Assembly: GCA_964019155.1 (NCBI GenBank)
Contig: OZ025243.1
Location: forward strand, 30,331,871 to 30,395,870
DNA length: 64,000 nt
Source: Osedax fenrisi
Taxonomy: Eukaryota > Annelida > Polychaeta > Sabellida > Siboglinidae
Direction of reading: 5' to 3'
The translations under genes were made by a program, and so were the position numbers. Below are positions 52,905 through 64,000 of the stretch, piece by piece (positions within the stretch are counted from its first letter, which is position 1; each line of letters begins with the position of its first letter). The notes beneath the pieces are model-generated. The model was given only the letters and a program-made list of their open reading frames with translations, was not told the DNA's origin and searched no databases.

Positions 52905-54142
52905 CAGTGATGGGCACGATCACGACTTTTCACGATCGCCGATCGTCGATCAATTTCGTCGATCATTTTCTAACGATCGTCGATCGTCGATCTTTTTACT
53001 CTATCATTTTTTAACGATCGCCGATCGTCGATCGTCGATTGTGTAATTATTTTGATCGTCGATCGCGATCTCGATCATCGATCGCCGATCGTGGATCTCG
53101 ATCGTATTATCATATAAGCGTATGAATTCCGGACTGCTGCATGAACCACTAATGATCCTCGCAGTACTCGCGAGTATACTCACCCATTCATGCCGTCATA
53201 TCAATATATTTATATATATACCAATGTATCTTTTTTACTAATGTAATCGTAATATTTTACCGCGTGAGACATGCAAGATCAAACAATACGTTTAATTATA
53301 TACTCTATAATAGAGTCTCTATGCCAAAAATTAGTCAAACTGTCAATTTCCCTGTGGTCGTATTATATAGGACTATAACTTTACGTAGGTTTAACGATTA
53401 TTTTTCATTTGAGTAGCCTATTCTATCAATAGTGCCATTATAGCAACAATATATAGGTAACCCAAAATGTAAGTTAAATTGGTTAAGTAATTACGTAGAA
53501 GAAAAAGATATGTTGTTATCTTAAGAAATATGTTAATAGACATATCCCAGATAACGAGGTTTATATAATTACACCAGAACAAAGCGAAACTAATTCAGAT
53601 GAATTCTATGTTATTGATGATAATGGACCATCCACTTCTAAATTAACGGTAGAAATAGAAATACTTAATTATATAAATAGTAAAAATACTAATTTAGATA
53701 TGCTAAATAATTATCCTATTATAAAAATGTTATTCATAAAATACAATTCTATACTCCCATCATCCGCGCCGGTGGAAAGAATGTTTAGTGTTGCTACCAA
53801 TATAAATAAACCGAAACGCAATAAACTAAATGATACTATCTTTGAATTGTTAGTTCTATTGAAAGCAAATTCATTAAATTAATATTATTTTATTATTAAT
53901 TTGATCCAATTTCAACATTTTCATAAATAAAACTTATTATTATATCCACTATTTTGTTATTTCTTGATATAAATATATATAAATTATGTTTAAATTTTTT
54001 TCACGATCGTCGATCGCGATCAGTTGCTGACGATTGTCGATCATTTTGCTCGATCATTTTCAAACGATCAAGATAACGATCAAGATCACGATCGCGATCG
54101 GGATCGACGATCGACGATCGTGATCGTGATCGCCCATCACTG
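52905..54142 (+). mobile_element. Non-autonomous hAT element, copy 2
   Basis: The termini CAGTGATGGGCACGATC and, inverted, CAGTGATGGGCGATCACG flank arrays of GATCGTCGATCGC-type repeats. The flanks AGTATATA and TGTATATA agree at seven of eight positions. The interior from about 53217 to 54000 is almost identical to copy 1 (9127-9905). It carries about 115 bp near 53100-53215 that copy 1 lacks. Confidence 0.9.
53499..53882 (+). pseudogene. hAT transposase C-terminal fragment, copy 2
   Basis: 128 codons with the same limits as in copy 1. Visible differences near the end are Y to S before I-L-P-S-S-A-P-V-E-R, T to I in D-T-I-F-E-L-L, and the last residue. The dimerisation-domain signature S-S-A-P-V-E-R-M-F-S is intact; the catalytic core is absent. 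Confidence 0.85.
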
Positions 54143-54172
54143 TGTATATATTATATATATTATATATATATA

Positions 54173-54298
54173 TGATAACAATTTATTACAAAAAGGTTAC
54201 TTATAAATATAAATATAAAATATACATAATAATGTAAATAATTATGTATATTTTATATTTATATTTATAAGTAACCTTTTTGTAATAAATTGTTATCA
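54173..54298. repeat. Perfect hairpin, 57-bp arms
   Basis: TGATAACAATTTATTACAAA to ATATACATAA, 12 bases, then the exact inverse. It lies 30 bp past the hAT element. Confidence 0.9.
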
Positions 54299-54866
54299 CA
54301 TATTTATAAAAAAATATATATTTCATTCACAATAATATATTAAATTAAAATTAAGCATGCATAATGAATACATTATTTCAAGGTAAATATTCTGGAAAAT
54401 TCTACAAATATTGATATTAATATAGATATTTGTTATAAAATAAATAAGATAATTTATAAATATATATTTTCGTTTTATTGATTGATGGAGGACTATAAAA
54501 TAAAAATATATACAAGTAATTAAAAATTAATAAATTAATTAAATAAAAACTATAATACCATATTATTTTACTCAGAAATAAACTGGAATATAAAGTATAT
54601 ATTAAAAGGAATCTCAGTAATTGCACATTTGTATAAAACTATCGTATAAAATACGTACGAAGGACGGCGATCGTAATATAGCGGTGTAAATATAAAATAG
54701 TAAGATATAAAATAGTATTACGATTGCACTGTATACAATGTACAATATACATTGTACATTGTATACACACACACACACATACACACACACACCAACATAC
54801 ACATACGATTGCACACAATGATGACTCATCACACACACGAGAGGAACATAGGTGGCGCCACCCCCG

Positions 54867-54997
54867 CTATAACTCGGTGTGACCGGTTACGTAGTACATG
54901 TACTTCTTGGAGTACTCGTAGGCGCAGAACAGACCCCCGGTAGCGGGTACCGTGCGTAGTAGGGTGGGACCCAGACCTTTGTACAGCGCCGCCACAC
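54867..54997 (-). CDS. SLC25A15: SLC25A15-like exon 7 (stop)
   Basis: The acceptor is CCGTACAG, phase 1 in, stop TAG at 54869-54867. It reads V-A-A-L-Y-K-G-L-G-P-T-L-L-R-T-V-P-A-T-G-G, matching the third-repeat Y-x-G-L-x-P-x-x-x-R-x-x-P-A-N-G of the family, with TM6 following. Spacing and phase fit exon 6. Confidence 0.95.
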
Positions 54998-55100
54998 CTG
55001 TACGGTGATAGTGATAATAACACACACACACTTTGTAGTGGACAGAGTACGGGTGTTACTGGTAATGTGCGATATTCACCTTATTAAATACTATATAACC

Positions 55101-55134
<34 letters not shown>

Positions 55135-56110
55135 TCAATGAATAAATCCTACGTTCGAATGTCAGAGATGAGAGATATCATCACATACAAGTTAGCGCCT
55201 TGTACCAGTTATAATGTTTACATGTTATGATTAACTTTGTGAAAGTATATCGTTCATTTTATGATATACAATATTGATTTTATATGATGAACATATAAGT
55301 TATATATATATATATATAGATTTAATTTAAACTATTTTTATATATTACGATAATATTATAAATAGATACAAAATTGTACTAATTATTTTATAAAAAATAA
55401 ATGGGAATTAAAATAATGATTAAATTACATTTACATAAATCTCATTGAAAATGTTACATAAAACAGAGACTACTTTGTTTAACCTTCAGTCCTGGAGATG
55501 TTGATCAACATCGAGAAGAAAGGTTCATTTGACCCCCCGACCTGCACCCTAGACTTGATAACATCGGTGGGGAACACAGCTAACCACAACGACACGCCCC
55601 CTATTGCTCCACACGCCATTGTCTTCAGTAAACCTTTGTGAACATGCGATAGGCATTAATCATAGAGAAAATATAAAACCCTATATAATAACCTATATTT
55701 ATTAGAAGTTTTTTGTAAATATATTATTCAAATAAATTACAACTATATAATCCACAATATATACATTTTTAAAGTAAATTGAAAAAATAATATGTTTAAT
55801 TATAATGATAATATATATATATATATGTATATATTTGTCTACCATTAATTACTATATAGTATGTTTACAGATACAAGCATTAGTCACATACTGGGAGTGT
55901 GAAATGTAGACCTAAACACTCTTATTGCTTGCAGTTAAAGCTTATCTTAGTTAATAGATTGGATGACATCTAAAAACACAAATGTATATATAATAAGAAC
56001 ACAAGTAGTAATACACCTATTAATACATGCACAAAAACACAGACATAGATTAAATGTATAAACATAGACAGTTGTATTGAAATTACCTGAATATGTATTG
56101 ATATATATGT

Positions 56111-56164
<54 letters not shown>

Positions 56165-56221
56165 TATGATAAATAAAAGTAACAACCATATTATAATGTT
56201 ATATATAGGAGAATAATATTG

Positions 56222-56256
<35 letters not shown>

Positions 56257-59200
56257 ATTAATATAAAACCAAATATATATATATGTATATGTTTACAAAT
56301 AATATTATATATTTTGAAATAATTAAATATTTAAAACAGATTCTAAATCTTAATGATATGGAATATGCAATTATCATTATTTTATTAAGTACTGATGAAA
56401 AATATACATAACATATAAATAATTTATTTTAAGATGGTTACATTAAAGAAATATTGATATCATATATAATTATTATATGTTACTGTATGCTTTAAATAAC
56501 ATATTCTATTGATATAAGTTATTTAGTATTATATGTTACAAATAAGATACACTATATATAATGAGATAATGAGGATTTGATAATATTCACTATAGATAAC
56601 CCAATATATTGATTAACTACTCATTTCATTAGAATAAACTCTCAAGGACTATAACAAATGAATAACACTCAACAAAATATTAAAATAAACTACATTTATA
56701 CTTACTTGACTGGACTAACTCTTTATGAACTTCACTTTAATACACTCTAACACATTTCCATACAATTAATTATTATCATTATTATTATTTTATTTTACTT
56801 ATTTTTTCATTACGGATACCTATTATTATATATTTTGTATTATGTTAATATGCCGCCATAACTTTATATCTCGCTACCGAACAATTTATTTAAAATTTCA
56901 ATTGTATGATTAATACATTATACTACTACTAGACATAATACAGCGTTTACAATAGACATAACCAAGAGAGACCCGTATCTCTGCGTAACTACCTACCTAT
57001 ATCATCCTTACTGCCATGCTCCGGAGTGAATGCCTCGCGACTCAGTTCGTAGCCACCGAAGAAGAAGAAGTAGCCGGGCATTTCCCTGGCGAAGGTCGCT
57101 TGAAGGCCGCGGAACATTCCCGACATTCCTTGCGTTCTTATTATCTCTTTCGTTATCGCCCAACCTCCACTATTAGTTAGAGACGTTACGTTATAAACTA
57201 CTGATATCGATCATAAGAATTAGGTAACTAATTATTTATTAAATTATTAATTAATGAATTCATATTTATAAACTAAATCATAAACCAATTTATATTTAAT
57301 TCACATATTTATATGACATTATAAAAAATAATAGTGATTTAATATGAAACTAGTTATTTTATATTATTATAAAATTAGATGATATAATGAATATATAGTG
57401 AATCATATAGGTTATATTTAAATAGAATATAAATATACTGTGGTATAACATGCATTATGCCTGAAGATCTTGTGGTATAGAACAGTATGTATGCTACATG
57501 CTTCATGTATCAATGACAACACATGATATAAAGCATGTATCTTAATAAGTCCTGTATATATAAATATATTTATATACATGAATACAAATAAAGCCTGTAT
57601 GAATATAAACAGGTAAAAAAGAATGTATACAACTTTGTATATCTTTAGATACAATTATTTATGTGAAGTCTGTATTTATAAATATTTATAGATAACATTT
57701 AAAAGTAGAAAACATTCATTACTATATATAGTATATTTTATTAATACAACACATTGATATTGACAAGTATTTTTAATATATCATCTACATTGTAATAATA
57801 GCAATATTCTCTATTATGTAATAAGCAGTATTATGTAATATTATTATTATTATTCAAGATTATTCATGATTATTTGTTATATATTATTATGAATGAAAAA
57901 CTACAAAAAATAAATATTATATAAAGTAGAATGCAAATATAAAAATGATTACTATTAATGGTTAATTAATAGATTCTACGTTAATCTATTTATATAAACA
58001 AATAGAGAAACAAATAGATAACCCTATTATTAAAGGGTTAATGAACTAGATGAAATGTCAATAAATATTTCAACAAGTAAAGTAATCGAATATTTCCAAT
58101 ATAATAATAATGTAAATTACACATATACCAGACATTAATATAGACTATTTAGTACATTGAATTGCGTTGATGATAATACATTTTAATATTGATTCCAAAC
58201 TTAAGAATAAGTTATTAAAATAGCTTAAATATTTTAAATTATTAAAACGATAAATTTTGAAAATCATGGAACTGTTAATAAAAATCAAATTTATTTTTAA
58301 AATGATAATTATTAGTTGGATAACCCTATATACGAATATGCATCATAGCGTTCACAGTACTAGTGATGCCCTCTGTACAGTAACATTACAGGCTGCTTAT
58401 TATCTTCATTAATATTACATAACACACGTGTCCTAGCAAGGACATAATACAGTATCTATCTATCACAACATAAAGTGTATGTAATTCAGTGATTGGTGCA
58501 ATGAAATATATACATTTAGTTAATAGCTAGACAATGATACTATCAATCGTTCATTTGTAAATTAAAATGATATCGCAGTGCTAATAGAGATAAATCGCTC
58601 AACCGTAAAGTAAATGTTAGTAGCGTTATCAGTAAGTAATATAGCTATATAGTAAGTTGACCATGTCATGTCTTCACTAGTACTTCCTCGCCCCCCACCC
58701 CCAGAAGTGAAACCGCTCGCTTACAACACCACTACAGCGCAGTACTAACGATGGTTTACCAGTACTGGTGGCGGCGGTGGTGATGATATCGGCATTAGCT
58801 TGCATCTTACACTTGACCAGCTCCGTGGGACACAGCACTAGCGACGAGAAGAATGCAGCGGCACTTCCTGCGAGGGTGGGAGGGGGGGGGGGGTAATGAA
58901 GGGTGGTGGAAGAGGAGAAGATAGTTACGCCGGTCTAATAGCTAACTAAAATAGGGTTGCGTGTCAGCGGGATAACTACAATTATTGTTATCTGTACGGA
59001 AGGGCGTGTTACACTAAGGTCAATAATAACGATGATAGGATCGTCGTACATTTCATCACACTTCCACGACGCAATGAATAGGTGGTCGTAGATTCGAATC
59101 TGTGACGATAATGATCGTCACTAATATTGTCCTCGATGATTTTGCTTACAATGTAAACACAGCTAAGCGATACGTAGTTACTTTGCATCATGTAATTACA

Positions 59201-59898
59201 ACACTATCATGTATACTACAATAACTGGTATTCTTTAATTATATTATATCTATTTAATAATTAGAAAACATGGTATATACGTATATTCACGTTTTGAATG
59301 CGAGTTTGCGCAATTTTTTAATTTCGTCGAAACAAAATTTATCTATTTATTTGTACGATCGCGCGCGTAAACACATCAATATTATGAACTCGTAAGTATA
59401 AACAATACAGCCATTGTTATGCCTCATCCGTAGTGATGTTTCACACCCGCGCAGCATCCGTGGGTACAGCAAGTGAACGGGTGCAAAGGTCGTCGTGATT
59501 ATTTCATGTTAAAATAGACCATTGTACGGATACTTGTGAACTCTGATGAAACAGTTCCGTGGTTGTGAGGGCATCGATCAGGTATTACTGTTACAGTTAC
59601 CGTGGTAACGCAGTGCTGTATCAATAGGTAATGGTAACATGTTCAGTAGTATAACTACTGTATACTATTAAGTATATTACATAGATATTATGTTATACAT
59701 TATTATACACTAAAGTATCATATCTAGATGGTATATTATATATATATATAAAAGTTTATTACCTATATATATAATATACTGCTTAGATATGACACTTTGG
59801 TGTATGTACAATGTACATATACTATAATTTCTTGGTAATAAACTTTTTTATATATATATATTTATTATATATATATAAAAAAGTTTATTACCTAGATA

Positions 59899-59941
<43 letters not shown>

Positions 59942-61704
59942 GTATTGACTAGATATAATATATAAACCTATACTTGCATAACTAGAGATACATACTTTGC
60001 AGACATAGCAGACTATAGATTACAGGGTTATAGGGTTAAGCATGGAGAGGAGGGTGCGAAGAGTCGCGGGTGATGGGTCATATAGGGGTCACGGGTGAGG
60101 GGTCATATGGGGGTCACAGGTGAGGGGTCATACCGGCGAAAGCATTCTGAAACACGGACAAGTGTTGCGTGTGCTTGTTGCATACGGTGGCCACTGCCTT
60201 CTGACATATTCCATAGGACATGAACAGAACTGCGTTCTCGGATACCTGGAGTGGGATATGTTCGTTAGTCGTTAGTTGTTTGTAATAGGGAGTATACGCG
60301 TTCCAGTTCTCGCGACGTCAACGTTTAATATGTGAAACTTGCATCGTGAAACTGTTCACATACGTATATAACATGTGCTAAGCCGGTGTTGGAAACCAGT
60401 ATTCGTCGCAGTAAGCATGTTACGTGCGCTAGGGTAAAGTCTGTGTACGGGTTGCTACAGTTATACGCTACGAGTTCACACTACAGCAACACGGGTGCAA
60501 TGGGAAACCATGGTGTTATCTTAGTCATTGCAGGGCAGCGGTGATGAGAGAGATGTGGGGTATTCTAAGTATGTGACTAGCAGGGATGGGGTCAAATAAG
60601 TATTTGTATTTGAATACGCTGATTTTGTGTATTTGTATTTGATAAAGTTTATTTGACCCCAACCCTTATGACCAGTAATCAGTATCCTATTGTTTAACAC
60701 TGACGACACACACGTCGATATCACCATGTTACAGGTTTTATCTATCACATTACGCGTGTGTACTTTATTATATATGAATTCATTGCGAATAAGTGAAGAA
60801 AGATTAAGTTGAGTACGCAGAGTTTAAATAGATTAGTTATTGTTAAGGTTGTAGTACAGGTTGTATTATATTAACCTAGTTATATAGATTAACCTAGTGT
60901 AAGTATATTGTATCAGATAGCTAACATTCTTATATAATTAGTAACCATACAATTCAGTAGTGGTTTATGATATTTTGTTTGAACCTTTATTCTAAATGTT
61001 GAAAAAAAGTATTTAACAATTCAAAATAGACAATATATGTTATTTGTTACTATATTAGTATATAGTAACAATTATTTCTGTATATATTATATGATCAAGA
61101 TTATTTTTAATATAGATATTAGTATAATAATATTGATAATATAATATAATTTAATATTTAATATAATATAATTACTTATAATATAAAATATATCATGTGA
61201 ATATGCAGTGATGGGTGATTATAATGTATAATGTTAATAGTATAACTTAATAGTGTTAACTTAATAGTATTTACTTAATACCTATATGATTATAACTCCA
61301 ACTGAAATATGGCAGGTGAGAAATGTTTCGAATATTAGGTTAAATATTGGAAATATTTTATCCAATATAAAAACAATAACGAATCCTTGTAATTCACACA
61401 AAGACAATAAGTACTCATAGAAGTACATACAAAGATAATAAAGATAGTACACAAAGACAATAAGGAGCTACCTGAGCTAGAAGACTGGGCAGGGTCCCAG
61501 CGTATAGACCATTACTGACTCCATTATGTCTGAGGGTATGACTGAAGCACTGGAAGGCTGACGGGTACTTCTCGGGGAATGTCTGAAGTTTGACCTTCAC
61601 GGTGTCTAGAGGTTGACCTATGTACACGGAGGTTGTGCCACCTATATGTCGGTGTGGCATTACTTTCATATTCGAATAGGATGTATTTTATATGTAAGAT
61701 TATA

Positions 61705-61765
<61 letters not shown>

Positions 61766-62094
61766 ATATATATCTATAAATAGAATTACTATGCAATAAC
61801 GGATGAACGATTTAAGAATACTTTAGTCTACTAGGATATTTAAGAAGAAAAGTTTAATTATTTTCAATATATATATATATAGAATAATTCATTGACATTT
61901 TAGTTTATTCAATATTGATGTATCAAGGTTTGTTATATAATATATATTTATATATTTAATTAAATATATTTGTTTGAATACAAATAATTGAACAGGGTAC
62001 TTTCAGCGTATAATATTAAATAATGCATGTTATATAACTAAATATTACTATTATTATTAAAAACAATTATTATTAGCCATTATTATATCAAATA

Positions 62095-62130
<36 letters not shown>

Positions 62131-62539
62131 TGTAACAAGGTCTATTTATAAATAAAGCAATATTATATAACTGTCCTAAAACAAGGCCTCTTTATATAAG
62201 AATAAACAACATACTATAGTGATATGGATTTAGGGATGGGGAGTGGGGTTGAAATGTGTGCCAGTCTCCGATAGGTAACATGATAGCCGATGAAATACAC
62301 ATCACCCTAGTGAGCTGTCCCGGAACTAGACTACTATGCAAGACATGTCCTAACTGCTGGACATACCGATACTAATATACATCTCATCGATGTCACGATA
62401 ACGTCAGTCTCCAGTGATCATGCTATATAATATCTATATCAATAATAATAATTAATAACGGTATACTACTTAATATTAAGTTGCTATGCTATCATTTTAA
62501 ATCACCAAGTTAAAAAATGCAATTAAAAATATATACATA

Positions 62540-62605
<66 letters not shown>

Positions 62606-62807
62606 TTTATATCCTTTTGTATATTTTGTAATTTTTATATTTTTGTACACAATAGAGAATGTTTAACATTATTTTTGTATTTACATAAACATTAATTCAT
62701 TCATTCATATATACACACTCAAACAATGATTAACCTATGATTCCAGCCGTGAAATCTACGATAGCTTCAACGGCCGGGGTAGGGGCAACTGCCAGATTAG
62801 AGGTCAT
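54867..62807 (-). CDS. SLC25A15: Mitochondrial ornithine/citrulline carrier (SLC25A15-like), 7 exons
   Basis: Seven exons (62735-62807, 61472-61641, 60134-60245, 58760-58867, 56997-57164, 55484-55633, 54867-54997) join in phase to 912 bases, 303 residues, close to the roughly 301 residues of the vertebrate protein. The three carrier-signature motifs are P-L-D-T-V-K (35-40), P-T-E-L-V-K (132-137) and P-T-D-V-I-K (232-237). The block R-E-M-P-G-Y-F-F-F-F-G-G-Y-E (181-194) and L-C-P-T-E-L-V-K-C are characteristic of the ornithine carriers rather than of carnitine carriers. By family knowledge it exchanges cytosolic ornithine for matrix citrulline across the inner mitochondrial membrane (urea cycle, arginine metabolism) with six TM helices. 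The start codon is the first ATG after an in-frame TGA, and it aligns with the family start M-x-S-N. No damage is seen. SLC25A2 is the vertebrate duplicate, so the symbol is by similarity. Confidence 0.95.
55484..55633 (-). CDS. SLC25A15: SLC25A15-like exon 6
   Basis: 150 bases, phase 1 in and out, donor GAAG/GTTAAA. It encodes TM5 (C-G-A-I-G-G-V-S-L-W-L-A-V) and the third signature P-T-D-V-I-K-S-R-V-Q-V. Confidence 0.95.
55634..56996 (-). other. Intron 5 of the carrier gene
   Basis: AT-rich with (TA)n at about 56115-56160 and 56227-56253. Open frames here are low-complexity I/Y repeats. No transposon recognised. Confidence 0.5.
56997..57164 (-). CDS. SLC25A15: SLC25A15-like exon 5
   Basis: 168 bases, phase 1 in and out. 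The acceptor is AATAGTGGAG, chosen because the stronger-looking TAATAG five bases earlier breaks the frame. The donor is ATAG/GTAGGT. It encodes TM4 with R-E-M-P-G-Y-F-F-F-F-G-G-Y-E-L-S-R. Confidence 0.92.
57165..58759 (-). other. Intron 4 of the carrier gene
   Basis: AT-rich with no recognised transposon or gene. Short ATTATT runs near 57838. Confidence 0.5.
58760..58867 (-). CDS. SLC25A15: SLC25A15-like exon 4
   Basis: 108 bases, phase 1 in and out. The acceptor CCTCGCAG follows a long C/T tract (a run of C on the minus strand at about 58880-58892). It encodes A-A-A-F-F-S-S-L-V-L-C-P-T-E-L-V-K-C, TM3 and the second signature. Confidence 0.95.
58868..60133 (-). other. Intron 3 of the carrier gene
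   Basis: The part 58920-59640 is less AT-rich than the other introns, with no exon seen. Between 59700 and 59990 several AAAGTTTATTACC words in both orientations surround TA tracts. At 60040-60140 GGGTCACGGGTGAGGGGTCATA is present as about three tandem units of 23-24 bp. Confidence 0.55.
60134..60245 (-). CDS. SLC25A15: SLC25A15-like exon 3
   Basis: 112 bases, phase 0 in, 1 out; acceptor CACTCCAG, donor GCCG/GTATGA. It reads V-S-E-N-A-V-L-F-M-S-Y-G-I-C-Q-K and F-Q-N-A-F-A, TM2 and the following loop of the carrier. Confidence 0.95.
60246..61471 (-). other. Intron 2 of the carrier gene
   Basis: It contains a small hairpin element at 60583-60667 and otherwise unassigned DNA, AT-rich from about 60770 on. 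Confidence 0.5.
60583..60667. repeat. Small TIR hairpin, GGGATGGGGTCAAATAA
   Basis: The left end CAGGGATGGGGTCAAATAA and the right end, inverted, AAGGGTTGGGGTCAAATAA are about 85 bp apart, with TATTTGTATTTG direct repeats inside. It has the form of a very short MITE. The target duplication is unclear. Confidence 0.65.
61472..61641 (-). CDS. SLC25A15: SLC25A15-like exon 2
   Basis: 170 bases, phase 1 in, 0 out; acceptor ACATATAG, donor CTCAG/GTAGCT. It encodes T-S-V-Y-I-G-Q-P-L-D-T-V-K-V-K-L-Q-T, TM1 and the first signature, then G-L-Y-A-G-T-L-P-S-L-L. Confidence 0.95.
61642..62734 (-). other. Intron 1 of the carrier gene
   Basis: AT-rich with (TA)n at 61711-61764, 62099-62124 and 62541-62602. 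No gene or transposon recognised. Confidence 0.5.
62735..62807 (-). CDS. SLC25A15: SLC25A15-like exon 1 (start)
   Basis: ATG at 62807-62805; an in-frame TGA lies four codons upstream. 73 bases to donor ATAG/GTTAAT. It reads M-T-S-N-L-A-V-A-P-T-P-A-V-E-A-I-V-D-F-T-A-G, matching the N-terminus of the vertebrate carrier in length and in D-x-T-A-G. The plus-strand open frame across this exon is a shadow. Confidence 0.93.
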
Positions 62808-63420
62808 GTCCTTCACCGTTCAGAGGGATGCCCTAATGGATGCAATCGGTGCAGGAGCCACTAGTATTATAATTATGTTCGCTATTGTATCCGGTATCAG
62901 TGGTGTCGATGTACATTTCCTGATGAGGAGGCGAAGGAGGAGGAGGAAGAACATTAGATGGATGTAATAATAATATATATTGAATAATAATAATATATAT
63001 AATAATATGTATTAAACTCACATATATATATTGAATACATACGGAACCCCTCAAGAAGTCATATACTTCCATACGTGTTATAAATAATTGCGAGGGACAC
63101 AGGACGATGCAACACCGATAATAAGATCTACATTAGAGTTAGCGAGCCCATCGATGCCGGAGTTAAGTATGATATGGTGTCAGTACTAATGGGGTCGATG
63201 TAGTAATGGCAAGGGGGGAGAGGGTTGTAGGGGGGCGGGGCAATATTATGTAATACTAGTAACCCGGACGTAATGCTGACATTGTCATTCACAAGCTATC
63301 AACACTACCTAGTAGGGGTGTATGACTACAATAAAGGGGCAGGCGGGGGGGCGGGGGCACTTAATCTATAGGTCCATTCACTGATGATTTAGGACCCACG
63401 TTGCTGCTAGTCCTTAGTCA
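62808..63420 (-). promoter_or_regulatory. Upstream region of the carrier gene
   Basis: The promoter should lie here. Poly-G runs on the plus strand (GGGGGGCGGGGC at about 63230, GGGGGGGCGGGGGC at about 63343) are GC-box or quadruplex candidates. No TATA box or start site can be singled out. Confidence 0.35.
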
Positions 63421-63421
63421 C

Positions 63422-63600
<179 letters not shown>

Positions 63601-63835
63601 TGATGTTCAGCTAAAGGCTAAGTTAGAGGAGACAATATATCTATTGCAGCCCGAAGGGATGGCATAAATTATAGAATGAGAAAGTATGGTATATGTGTGT
63701 GTGTGATGTAGTGCTATTTCTTAGTGGTGAATGTTAGTATAGTGTATAGCCCCTAAGTTAGGGGCCTTAACACTGCTAGCTATATTGTAATAATAATAAT
63801 AATAATAATATATAACACCGAAACACTACTTTCTA
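63601..63835. other. Unassigned DNA
   Basis: Short TG and AAT repeats (63693-63703, 63788-63810); nothing else recognised. Confidence 0.4.
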
Positions 63836-63837
63836 TA

Positions 63838-64000
63838 GCCCATGAAATACAGTTTATTATAGTGTATGGTGCCTGAAATATTACTTGCTATAGTATCTAG
63901 CCCCTGAAATATTGCCTGCTATAGTATCTAGCCCCTGAAATATTGCCTGCTATAGTATCTAGCCCCTGAAATATTGCCTGCTATAGTATCTAGCCCCTGA
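63838..64000. repeat. 31-bp tandem repeat running off the window
   Basis: The unit GCCCCTGAAATATTGCCTGC with TATAGTATCTA following is repeated at least five times. The left copies are diverged and the right ones identical. The array continues past 64000. Confidence 0.9.

Noticed and set aside
62737..62967. Plus-strand 76-codon frame over the first carrier exon
   Set aside because: Antisense to a well-supported exon; no family signature.

Overview
The window is a piece of eukaryotic, almost certainly animal, nuclear DNA. It is strongly AT-rich and full of (TA)n tracts. It holds split genes with GT-AG introns whose exon phases fit together, several non-LTR (LINE) retrotransposons, a tRNA-headed SINE family, hAT-type and other terminal-inverted-repeat (TIR) elements, and one deleted Ty3/gypsy element. 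The ornithine-carrier gene, an LRR receptor-like gene and L2/CR1-like LINEs fit a metazoan; early-branching animals such as sponges or cnidarians are possible, but the sequence alone does not settle the taxon. Nothing looks bacterial: no operons, no Shine-Dalgarno sites, no CRISPR.

Three host genes can be assembled by exon phase. (1) 1382-4830, minus strand: the 3' part of a gene for an LRR membrane protein (four LRRs with an LRRCT-like cysteine cap, then a TM/tail exon); its 5' exons were not found. A Ty3/gypsy derivative and a SINE fragment sit in its intron. (2) 17713-49911, plus strand: ten exons with mutually consistent phases giving a predicted 633-residue protein of unknown family, with a single TM helix at the extreme C-terminus and a W-L-R-E motif that occurs twice, 180 residues apart. 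(3) 54867-62807, minus strand: seven exons giving a complete 303-residue mitochondrial carrier closest to the ornithine/citrulline carriers (SLC25A15/SLC25A2). Genes 2 and 3 are convergent, with about 5 kb between their stop codons.

Region by region: 1-8.2 kb is the LRR gene plus decayed repeats; 8.4-14.7 kb is one antisense LINE interrupted by two DNA transposons, each with an exact 8-bp target duplication; 14.7-17.1 kb is hairpins, a LINE 3' end, a GTACCCTAA-rich stretch and a SINE; 17.15-17.7 kb is a less AT-rich promoter-like region with a CRE palindrome; 18-50 kb is the large gene, whose introns hold most of the repeats (192-bp perfect palindrome, 29-bp minisatellite, several MITEs, a nearly full LINE at 39.4-42.6 kb, poly-A/T hairpin series at 47.6-49.5 kb); 50-54.9 kb is intergenic SINEs and a second hAT copy; 55-63 kb is the carrier gene; 63-64 kb has a long (GA)n and a 31-bp tandem repeat that runs off the edge.

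The most unusual signal is in the Ty3/gypsy derivative. Its LTRs contain a 60-bp segment with GTATGT...CAACAG ends, and next to the primer-binding site lies a 39-nt inverted copy of the LTR from which exactly those 60 bp are missing. That is what an inverted piece of cDNA made from a spliced LTR transcript would look like.
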